In this document: one piece after another, positions 5,418 to 10,631 of the stretch
How positions within the stretch are numbered: position 1 is the first letter of the stretch
Layout: each line of letters opens with the position of its first letter
IMG/VR virus record: IMGVR_UViG_3300007734_000596
Coordinates: 1 to 33,442 of that record
Length of the DNA stretch: 33,442 nt
From: a virus
Reading direction: 5' to 3' (one strand)
Notes under the pieces: generated by a model
Seen by the model: only the letters and a program-made list of their open reading frames with translations
Told to the model about the DNA's origin: nothing
Databases searched by the model: none
Translations under genes and position numbers: made by a program

Positions 5418-6314
5418 TCATTCCTCACTGGTGTCGGATTTATCGAATCCATGAGCCGCCAGAAATGGCGACCCACGCTGATACTGGACCTGCACGAATG
5501 ACCGAGAGCCCGCGAACAGGCGCCGGTCACCGATGGTCTGCATGATCTCCTGTCCGAGCGCATCGGCCTCGGACTTTGCCGCGGCGGCGGCCCTCTTCGT
5601 GGCTCGCCATTCGGCGACACGTTGAAGTATATACCCGTCCGGGTCCGCCCGCAAGCGCTTTGCCGGAACCGGCCCGATCTGGAGCGCCAGCCATCGCGCA
5701 GCGGATCGCCCACCGTCGAAGGCCGGCGGGAGGCCAGTCAGCATGTGCGCGGCGTACCACTCTTCGACGATCGAGAGGTGCCGGGCGGCCTCTTTGCGGG
5801 CGGCGGCGTGCCAGTTGAAGCCCCGGAGCATGTAGGGCGATTGGCCTCGGGCAGCGCGGGAATGGCTCCAGATCGGGAACTCGACGCGCTCGATCCGGCG
5901 GCCCTCTTCCTCCGCGAGCCTGGCATACCATGACCCCTGCACGACGTAGCCCGCTGGGATGTCCTCCTCTTCGTCGAGATACCAGATCCCGTCCTGTAGG
6001 CAGGTCTTCGGGTCGAGCACGTAGGGCCCGGCGATGCCGTCGAGGTGCCCCACCTGCCACCCGCGGCGGATCACGGGCGAGCGCTCCAGGGTGAGCCCGG
6101 CGCCGTGCTCCCGCATCCACCAGTCGAGCAGGACGGGCTCCAGGGTGAGTCCGGTGGTGAACAGGGCCGGAACCGGCGCGGCCTCGTCTCGCTCGACCCC
6201 GTGCGCGGCGGCCCACACGTCCCAGGGCGACGAGTAGTACGGCTCCCCATCATGGTCGCAGACCAGCGCCGCCGCCGCGGTCCCGCCGATCTCCCACGGC
6301 GACCGATCGCTCAC
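5418..6314 (-). CDS. YqaJ-type (lambda-exonuclease-like) PD-(D/E)xK nuclease, 298 aa
   Basis: The catalytic pattern of phage recombination exonucleases is visible: Glu59 (GLTLEPVLLDWW), Asp92 (VGHLDGI), D101-P-K103 (VLDPKT) and a later Gln motif (YVVQGSWYA, about residue 126). Family members digest one strand of dsDNA 5'-to-3' and load the paired annealing protein, here the RecT-like product encoded next. The length is normal for YqaJ proteins with a helical C-terminal extension (AEWRATKRAAAAAKSEADAL). Start GTG 6314 has GGGGAGGT upstream and overlaps the previous stop (GTGA). The 76 in-frame upstream codons are Arg-rich shadow. Confident as a PD-(D/E)xK nuclease. Confidence 0.85.
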   Translation of the reverse strand: MSDRSPWEIGGTAAAALVCDHDGEPYYSSPWDVWAAAHGVERDEAAPVPALFTTGLTLEPVLLDWWMREHGAGLTLERSPVIRRGWQVGHLDGIAGPYVLDPKTCLQDGIWYLDEEEDIPAGYVVQGSWYARLAEEEGRRIERVEFPIWSHSRAARGQSPYMLRGFNWHAAARKEAARHLSIVEEWYAAHMLTGLPPAFDGGRSAARWLALQIGPVPAKRLRADPDGYILQRVAEWRATKRAAAAAKSEADALGQEIMQTIGDRRLFAGSRSFVQVQYQRGSPFLAAHGFDKSDTSEE

Positions 6315-6535
6315 GGCTCGACCTCCCCGGCGCCGCACGGGCAGGGGTAGGTGTCGGTGCAGCCCCGATCCGACCCGTCGCACTGGCCACCGTGGCGGGC
6401 GCAGCCTCGGACGGTCCCGGTGCCCTCGCAGACCTCGCACGGCCCGGGGTCGTCGGTCGTGTCGCGCTCCCACGTCCCGGCGGGCTCCCCGTCGGCGGTG
6501 CCGTAGCCGTGGCAGGCAGCGCACAACGGCATCAT
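6311..6535 (-). CDS. DnaJ-like zinc-finger small protein, 74 aa
   Basis: CAACHGYGTADGE, then CEVCEGTGTV and CARHGGQC/CPCGAG: repeated CxxCxGxG elements like the zinc-binding repeats of DnaJ, with further Cys/His pairs. This indicates one or two small zinc sites but no J-domain. It begins with two consecutive ATGs (6535, 6532), and the first overlaps the upstream stop as ATGA. Such small proteins are frequent in phage early operons, and their targets are unknown. It sits just upstream of the exonuclease in the same coupled run. Confidence 0.7.
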   Translation of the reverse strand: MMPLCAACHGYGTADGEPAGTWERDTTDDPGPCEVCEGTGTVRGCARHGGQCDGSDRGCTDTYPCPCGAGEVEP

Positions 6536-6942
6536 GGCGCACTTCGCAGCGTGGCCAGCACGCGCAGCCCGTCGGCGGTGGCGGTCATCATGCCGGCCTT
6601 GGTTTGGAGGAGGCCCTGCAGCTCCAGCCGGTCAAGAGCGCCGGCCGTGGTCCGCTGGAGGGCGGCGGAGCGGCGACGCTGATCGCCGAGGTAGCAGAGC
6701 AGATCGGCGTCTCCATCGGCGAGGATCGGCGGGGCGCCGGCCGCGAGGCGCGAGGCGGGCTCTTTGAGGAGGGTCAGGATTTCGGACAACTCGGCTACGG
6801 TGAGCTCTACGTGAGCCCCGGCGGTGTCCGAGAGGCGCCGGGCGGCCCAATGGCGGTGGCGCCCGAGCGCCGCGGAGAGGGCAGCGAGGGACGGGTGGTG
6901 CAGGAGGATCAGCGCGTGGAGGCGCTGGAGGTCGGTGGACAT
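6532..6942 (-). CDS. Unknown helical protein, possibly winged-helix, 136 aa
   Basis: Start ATG 6942 is preceded by CGGAGTCATC. Mostly helical: STDLQRLHALILLHHPSLAA, LSAALGRHRHWAARRLSD, VELTVAELSEILTLLKEPAS. The C-terminal part GALDRLELQGLLQTKAGMMT followed by TADGLRVLATL resembles the recognition helix and wing of a winged-helix domain. I would call it a possible DNA-binding protein and no more. It overlaps the next gene by ATGA and is separated from the upstream gene by a UUCG-capped hairpin. Confidence 0.6.
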   Translation of the reverse strand: MSTDLQRLHALILLHHPSLAALSAALGRHRHWAARRLSDTAGAHVELTVAELSEILTLLKEPASRLAAGAPPILADGDADLLCYLGDQRRRSAALQRTTAGALDRLELQGLLQTKAGMMTATADGLRVLATLRSAP

Positions 6943-6978
6943 GATGACTCCGAAGGGCCCGCGGCTGCGGGAGGTTGG

Positions 6979-6994
6979 GGCCCCCGAAGGGGCC
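6979..6994 (-). terminator. Hairpin with C(UUCG)G tetraloop between genes
   Basis: On the minus-strand transcript GGCCCC-UUCG-GGGGCC forms a perfect 6-bp GC stem closed by a C(UUCG)G tetraloop, one of the most stable RNA hairpins. There is no U-tract, so it may act as a partial terminator or a 3'-end protector for the 119-aa gene transcript, just past its stop at 7002. Confidence 0.5.
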
Positions 6995-7001
6995 GGGAGG
7001 G

Positions 7002-7361
7002 TCAGGCGCGGAGGGCACGCTGAAGTTCGGCGGTCATCCGGTCGCTGTGCTTGAAACCGTCCGAGACGGCGAAGATGCTGATCTGCCCGGCGATGACATC
7101 GAAGTACGCATCGGCGTAGGCAAGGGCGGCGCGGAACCCGGTGCCCCACTTAGAGATCGTGACCATGCCGAGGGTGTCAAGTTCGATGATCTTCTCGGGG
7201 CGGGTGGACTTCGCCGGGATGGTGCCGGGAGCGCCAGGGTAGACCAGGATCGTCCCGTTGCCGGCGCAGGTGAAGCAGCGGCCAGCCGCGATGTGGGCGT
7301 AGGGGGCGAAATATTTGGAGCCGAGGCACTTGGGGCAGGTGACTTCAATCTTGGCGTTCAT
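7002..7361 (-). CDS. Zinc-finger protein of unknown function, 119 aa
   Basis: The N-terminal 40 residues hold CPKCLGSKYF and CFTCAGNGTI, a DnaJ-like CxxCxG pair that probably binds one zinc. The remainder (KIIELDTLGMVTISKWGTGF, ALAYADAYFDVIAGQISIFA) looks like a small alpha/beta domain with a helical end. It is the first structural gene after promoter module copy 2. Its start ATG 7361 has CGGAGCCCACC upstream and overlaps the stop of a 15-codon leader (ATGA). Function unknown. Confidence 0.75.
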   Translation of the reverse strand: MNAKIEVTCPKCLGSKYFAPYAHIAAGRCFTCAGNGTILVYPGAPGTIPAKSTRPEKIIELDTLGMVTISKWGTGFRAALAYADAYFDVIAGQISIFAVSDGFKHSDRMTAELQRALRA

Positions 7362-7405
7362 GGTGGGCTCCGTTCGGCGGCGGGGTTGTTGTCGGCCCCG
7401 CTCAT
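7358..7405 (-). CDS. 15-codon leader peptide (module copy 2)
   Basis: ATG 7405 to TGA 7358 reads MSGADNNPAAERSPP. The ATG is exactly 6 bases after the TATATA -10 box, so the mRNA probably starts at or next to it (leaderless). The stop overlaps the next start as ATGA. The last seven residues (AAERSPP) are identical to those of the leader in copy 3, but this coincides with the DNA that forms the next gene's ribosome site, so peptide selection is not proven. Confidence 0.5.
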   Translation of the reverse strand: MSGADNNPAAERSPP

Positions 7406-7471
7406 GGTTTCTATATACCGTGCCCTCCCGTAGCCGTCAAGTAAACGCCCCTCAAATAGTCGCGAACGCTT
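7406..7471 (-). promoter_or_regulatory. Promoter module, copy 2 (TTGACG-N17-TATATA-N6-ATGAG)
   Basis: GAGGGGCG (7453-7446), 5 bp, TTGACG (7440-7435), 17 bp, TATATA (7417-7412), 6 bp, ATGAG at 7405. The upstream GCGACTATTT resembles GCACTATTA in copy 3. It drives the 119-aa zinc-finger gene and probably the genes beyond it leftward. The rest of the gap to the 333-aa gene (7472-7499) shows nothing. Confidence 0.75.
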
Positions 7472-7499
7472 GAACGTCGCCAGAATCCGCCGGTTGAAC

Positions 7500-8501
7500 C
7501 TACGCCGGACCCAACCGCCCGATCAAGTCCAGCGCCCCGCGGAGGGTGTCGCGCGACCGGCGAGCGTCGGCGGCGGAAGCGGCGGCCTCGCGGCTGAGTA
7601 GGTCACGCTCGGCGGCGGTGTCGGTGAGTCGGCGGGTCAGCGCGGCGACCTCCTCGCGGCTGGCGTCGAGCTGCGACTCCAGCACGGCGATCCGGCGGCG
7701 CTGGGCCTCGCAGTCGGTGGGCGTGCGCGCGGCGGCCCCGGCCTCGAGCTGCTCGATCCTCGATCGCTGCGCCATCCCGAGCAAGGAGGGCTCGGGGACG
7801 GGTCCGGGCAGGCGATTGGCGATCCGAAGTCCGTGATCGTGGCCATCAGCGGCGGCGCTCCCCACATCGATCCACTCGACCGGCGGATCGCCAAGCGCGG
7901 CCAGCAGATTGTTGAGGTACTCGGCGAAGGCCGCCGCTGCGGCGAAGTGACGGCACGGATGCTCGGGCGCCTCCGCCGGGAGGTAGGCGTGCGAGGTCTG
8001 CGCCCGCGGCGTGACCGCGCCACCGTCGATCGCGCCGTCGTCTTCGTCGAGGAGGGTGTAGACCGGCTGAGTCACAAGGGGCGACGGTGCCACCTCCGCC
8101 GCGGGCTCATCCTCCGGCCGCCCGACGCGCTCGACGGTGGCGGCGTCCACGGTCTGCACGCGCCCGCCATCCCAGGTCACCTCGACAGTGGAGCCGTAGA
8201 CCGCCTCGACGCTGCCGAGCAGCCCCCCGGAGCGGACGCGGTCGCCCTCCTGGTAGCGCACGGGGGCGATGGCGGGCTCCACAGCCGCGCTCGGCTCGGT
8301 GGTGGTGTCGGCGGTGGGGGCCGCCTCGGCGACGGGCTCAGCGGGCCGCGGGGGCCGCCCTCCGCCGGGACATCGGGCATCGCGGGGGCCGTGGGCGATC
8401 ACAAGGCCGCCGGCGATCAGGGTGAGCTCGGTCGAGCACTCGGCGCAGACGCCTCGGCCGGCGAAGGTGCGGGTGCGGGAGGGTTTTTCGGTGGTGTCCA
8501 T
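7500..8501 (-). CDS. Unknown 333-aa protein: zinc ribbon, disordered linker, coiled coil
   Basis: Three parts are visible. Residues 18-50 hold a probable zinc ribbon (GVCAECSTELTLIAGG and DARCPGG). Residues about 50-165 are Ala/Pro/Glu-rich and probably disordered, with a small KOW/SH3-like patch (VRYQEGDRVRSGGLLGSVEA) where such beta barrels often bind nucleic acid. Residues about 240-325 form a long coiled coil (RIEQLEAGAAARTPTDCEAQ, RRRIAVLESQLDASREEVAA). Start ATG 8501 follows CCGGAGCCCCAA. No complete family match. A nucleic-acid-binding scaffold is a guess from architecture. Confidence 0.65.
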   Translation of the reverse strand: MDTTEKPSRTRTFAGRGVCAECSTELTLIAGGLVIAHGPRDARCPGGGRPPRPAEPVAEAAPTADTTTEPSAAVEPAIAPVRYQEGDRVRSGGLLGSVEAVYGSTVEVTWDGGRVQTVDAATVERVGRPEDEPAAEVAPSPLVTQPVYTLLDEDDGAIDGGAVTPRAQTSHAYLPAEAPEHPCRHFAAAAAFAEYLNNLLAALGDPPVEWIDVGSAAADGHDHGLRIANRLPGPVPEPSLLGMAQRSRIEQLEAGAAARTPTDCEAQRRRIAVLESQLDASREEVAALTRRLTDTAAERDLLSREAAASAADARRSRDTLRGALDLIGRLGPA

Positions 8502-8552
8502 TTGGGGCTCCGGTGCCCGGGCCTCTCGACCCGGGGCGGTGGTTCAGTTGAG

Positions 8553-8813
8553 TCAGACGAGATAGAACGTCCAGTCGCCGTCGCCGCTGAGGTACACGTT
8601 CTGAGTGGCGCGGTGGACGATGCCCCAGCCGCTTTCGGTGCAGCCGATCGCCGAGCCGTCGGGGAAGACGATCACGGTGTCGTCGCGGTCGGTGGTCTCG
8701 TGGGTCACCCCGCCGTGCTCGGTCGAGACGGCGGACAGCGTGCGGCCGTCGCTGAGGCGGAAGAACTGACCGTCGTCGTTGAAGATGGCGGACACGGTGA
8801 GGGAGGCGTTCAT
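8553..8813 (-). CDS. Unknown beta-rich small protein, 86 aa
   Basis: MNASLTVSAIFNDDGQFFRL, then DDTVIVFPDGSAIGCTESGW and QNVYLSGDGDWTFYLV suggest an all-beta fold. No motif recognised. It is the first gene of promoter module copy 3. Start ATG 8813 has CGAACGGAGCCCACC upstream (identical to that at 7361) and overlaps the leader stop. The C-terminus is hydrophobic but too short for a membrane span. Confidence 0.7.
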   Translation of the reverse strand: MNASLTVSAIFNDDGQFFRLSDGRTLSAVSTEHGGVTHETTDRDDTVIVFPDGSAIGCTESGWGIVHRATQNVYLSGDGDWTFYLV

Positions 8814-8857
8814 GGTGGGCTCCGTTCGGCGGCGGCTGGTTGGTGTGCCGCCCTCAT
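8810..8857 (-). CDS. 15-codon leader peptide (module copy 3)
   Basis: ATG 8857 to TGA 8810 reads MRAAHQPAAAERSPP. It has the same length, start position (6 nt after the -10 box) and ATGA overlap as the leader at 7358-7405, although the first half of the peptide differs. The retained length and overlap despite sequence divergence are mild evidence that translation matters. Confidence 0.5.
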   Translation of the reverse strand: MRAAHQPAAAERSPP

Positions 8858-8926
8858 GGAATCTATATACACCTGCCCTCGCTCCACGTGCAAGGGTCCG
8901 CCCCTCTAATAGTGCGAGATTCTTTG
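8858..8926 (-). promoter_or_regulatory. Promoter module, copy 3 (TTGCAC-N18-TATATA-N6-ATGAG)
   Basis: AGAATCTCGCACTATTA then GAGGGGCG (8906-8899), 5 bp, TTGCAC (8893-8888), 18 bp, TATATA (8869-8864), 6 bp, ATGAG at 8857. It has the weakest -35 of the three, and the spacer is one base longer. The upstream AGAATCT matches copy 1. Bases 8927-8957 up to the lysis genes show nothing recognisable. Confidence 0.7.
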
Positions 8927-8957
8927 CGTCCGGTTGAAAGTCGGCCGCCTACCTACG

Positions 8958-9593
8958 TCAGATCCGCGGGCGCCGCCGGACCCCGCCACGCTCGTCGGTG
9001 CCCTCGTCGGGAGGCAGGACGGCGCGCGGGGCCTCGTGGTGGTGCAGGTCGAGCCGCGGCGCACCCTCGGGGATCGTGTGGACGAGCTCGATCCTCACCT
9101 TGACCCCCTTGGAGATGATCCCGTTGATCTGCCGCAAAAGGAGCCCGGCCACGAGGATGCAGGTGGCCCAGCTCGGGGTCTGCCCGCCGGCCACGGAGAG
9201 AAGCAAAGACATCAGCGGGTCAGCGGTGGGCGCGGCCGCGACGGCCACCGGCTCTGTGGCGTAGGCCGGCGTGATCGCGTGGAGCACTCCGAGGGCCAGC
9301 GCGGAGGCCGAGAGGAGGATCGTCCAGCGCCAGCTCCACCGCTCAGCGATCGAGAGGGCGGTGAGACCCACGATCGGCAGTCCGAGGCCGATCACAAGGG
9401 TGGCGATCAGGCCGCGCGCTGACTCCCAGGTGGGCATCAGGGGGCGGAGCGCGACGACTACGACGACGGCGGCAACGGCAATAAAGGCGTTGATACGCCA
9501 GCCAGTGATCAGGTACGGCCACGCGATCGGCACGAAGCACATGCCGAGGATCGCCAGCGGTCCAAGCGCCATGGGCAGATATTCGAGGGTCAT
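8958..9593 (-). CDS. Multi-pass membrane protein of lysis cassette (holin candidate), 211 aa
   Basis: About five hydrophobic segments are visible: LGPLAILGMCFVPIAWPYLI, INAFIAVAAVVVVVAL, IATLVIGLGLPIVGLTAL, WTILLSASALALGVLHAI, and later SWATCILVAGLLL. A polar, His-rich and basic C-terminal tail follows. It lies directly after the endolysin and two one-span micro-proteins, all overlapping, so a holin or other membrane-lesion role is a reasonable inference. It is larger than classical holins. Start ATG 9593 is preceded by AGAGGATTGGGCG and overlaps the previous stop (ATGA). The 10 upstream codons are rejected. Confidence 0.6.
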   Translation of the reverse strand: MTLEYLPMALGPLAILGMCFVPIAWPYLITGWRINAFIAVAAVVVVVALRPLMPTWESARGLIATLVIGLGLPIVGLTALSIAERWSWRWTILLSASALALGVLHAITPAYATEPVAVAAAPTADPLMSLLLSVAGGQTPSWATCILVAGLLLRQINGIISKGVKVRIELVHTIPEGAPRLDLHHHEAPRAVLPPDEGTDERGGVRRRPRI

Positions 9594-9691
9594 CGCCCAA
9601 TCCTCTGACGGTGCAGATCCCACAGGGCGCCACTCGCCCGCGCCACGGCGACCGCGACGACGGCGACGGAGGCGGCCTGGAGCCAGGTCAC
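9590..9691 (-). CDS. 33-aa membrane micro-protein of lysis cassette
   Basis: GTG 9691 to TGA 9590 encodes 33 residues: MTWLQ, a hydrophobic stretch (AASVAVVAVAVARASGALW) and a basic tail (DLHRQRIGR). One transmembrane helix with a cytoplasmic tail is the likely arrangement. Both ends overlap neighbours by 4 nt (GTGA at the start, ATGA at the stop). Position between endolysin and a multi-pass protein suggests a lysis helper (holin, antiholin or spanin-like piece), but no family is recognisable. Confidence 0.5.
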   Translation of the reverse strand: MTWLQAASVAVVAVAVARASGALWDLHRQRIGR

Positions 9692-9780
9692 GGGCTGCCC
9701 TGGAGCCGGTCAGCGGCGGCGGTCGCGACGAGGGCCGCGAGGAGGAGCCCGGCGGCGAGGTGGCGGAGGAGGGATGTCAC
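9688..9780 (-). CDS. 30-aa membrane micro-protein of lysis cassette
   Basis: GTG 9780 to TGA 9688 encodes 30 residues: MTSLLRH, LAAGLLLAALVATAAA and the polar tail DRLQGSP. It is either one transmembrane helix or a cleavable signal peptide (ATAAA-D) leaving a tiny periplasmic peptide. It overlaps the endolysin stop and the next micro-protein start (GTGA twice). It may be a lysis accessory protein, but there is no homology support. Confidence 0.5.
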   Translation of the reverse strand: MTSLLRHLAAGLLLAALVATAAADRLQGSP

Positions 9781-10178
9781 CGGAGCTCCCAATGGGGCCG
9801 ATCGACGAACGAGGTCCAATCGCCGCCCCACGACAGGGTATGCCCGCCGCGCTCGGCCTCGGTCATCGTCTCCCACGTCGCCTTGATGTGGCGGGCGATC
9901 GGCGGATAGTCGGGCGCGAACCACGAGATCGAGCCGCGGACCCACGGAGCCACGTCCACCGCGAGCGAGGGCGATTGGTTGTGCTTCGACTTCGGGTAAT
10001 GGAGCCGCGAGGCACCGCTTTTGACGGCCGCTTCCTGCTCCTCCTTGGTGCGATGCCCGCACACGATCATCCAGTCCAGCCCCGCCGGGCAGGTGGTCAT
10101 CGCCCGGTGCATGAGGGTCTGTAGCACCGGATGGCAGGTCGCGAGCCTGCCGAGACTGGTAGCCCCGTAGGTGCTCAC
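9777..10178 (-). CDS. Endolysin, M15-family peptidase, 133 aa
   Basis: The peptidase M15 signature is clear: SKHNQSPSLAVDV (His66 and Asp75, zinc ligands) and the distal DRPHWEL (His129), with the fold-typical MIVCGHRTKEEQEAAVKSG before them. M15 phage endolysins (T5-like) cut the L-alanyl-D-glutamate or a D-Ala bond of peptidoglycan stems, releasing progeny at the end of infection. The protein is one domain with no signal peptide or cell-wall-binding domain, so it needs a holin to reach the wall, consistent with the membrane genes downstream. Start GTG 10178 overlaps the previous stop (GTGA), and AAGG lies 8 bases upstream. Length matches the family. Confidence 0.9.
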   Translation of the reverse strand: MSTYGATSLGRLATCHPVLQTLMHRAMTTCPAGLDWMIVCGHRTKEEQEAAVKSGASRLHYPKSKHNQSPSLAVDVAPWVRGSISWFAPDYPPIARHIKATWETMTEAERGGHTLSWGGDWTSFVDRPHWELR

Positions 10179-10441
10179 GACGACGCCTTCACCATTCGAG
10201 CGCGGGCCCGGCCGACCATCGCCACGATCCGCCGACGGAGCACGCGGAGGATGATCCCGTCCAGACGCTCCAGCATCGGGCCGGCGCCGGGGACGTAGCC
10301 GAGGGGCAAAGCGGCGTCGGCGAGCTCGATCAGCATGTCGGCGATCGCCTCGTCGGTGAGGTCGCCCACGTCGCCAGCGAAGACCGCGGCGATGTCGTCG
10401 CGGGCCTCGTCGAGGATCGCGCGGAGGGCATCGCGCCTCAC
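10175..10441 (-). CDS. Unknown small protein, 88 aa
   Basis: Start GTG 10441 overlaps the upstream stop (GTGA). The sequence VRRDALRAILDEARDDIAAV, LTDEAIADMLIELADAALPL, then VPGAGPMLERLDGIILRVLR and a basic tail is mostly amphipathic helix. There is no strong transmembrane segment. It resembles small proteins between tail and lysis genes in many siphoviruses, but I cannot name it. Confidence 0.6.
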   Translation of the reverse strand: MRRDALRAILDEARDDIAAVFAGDVGDLTDEAIADMLIELADAALPLGYVPGAGPMLERLDGIILRVLRRRIVAMVGRARARMVKASS

Positions 10442-10623
10442 TGGCCACCCCCGGCCGCGATCACGGCGGGGTCTTCGAGCAGCCGGAGCCGGATGGCCTC
10501 CAGAGCGGCGGCCCACGCGGCAGGGTCGGAGAGGGAGCCGAATGGAACGGCGACGGACACGGTGATCATTCGCGCACCTTCGGCAGGCTGGTCGGGGATG
10601 CCGATAGAGTATATTTCAGACAC
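10438..10623 (-). CDS. Unknown small protein, 61 aa (or 43 aa)
   Basis: Two starts are credible. GTG 10623 has TGAGGTG at 6-bp spacing (MSEIYSIGIPDQPAEGARM...). ATG 10569 has AAGGTG at 7 bp and begins MITVSVAVPFGSLSDPAAWA. The shared part ends with a helix (ALEAIRLRLLEDPAVIAAGG). It lies 8 bp after the tail-fibre gene and overlaps the next gene as GTGA. Function unknown. Confidence 0.6.
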   Translation of the reverse strand: MSEIYSIGIPDQPAEGARMITVSVAVPFGSLSDPAAWAAALEAIRLRLLEDPAVIAAGGGQ

Positions 10624-10631
10624 GATGCACC

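Noticed and set aside
5613-5660. Promoter TTGCGG-N17-TATACT inside the exonuclease gene
   Set aside because: The -10 is good but the -35 is poor, and it lies in the middle of a coding region without a gene start nearby. It may be chance.
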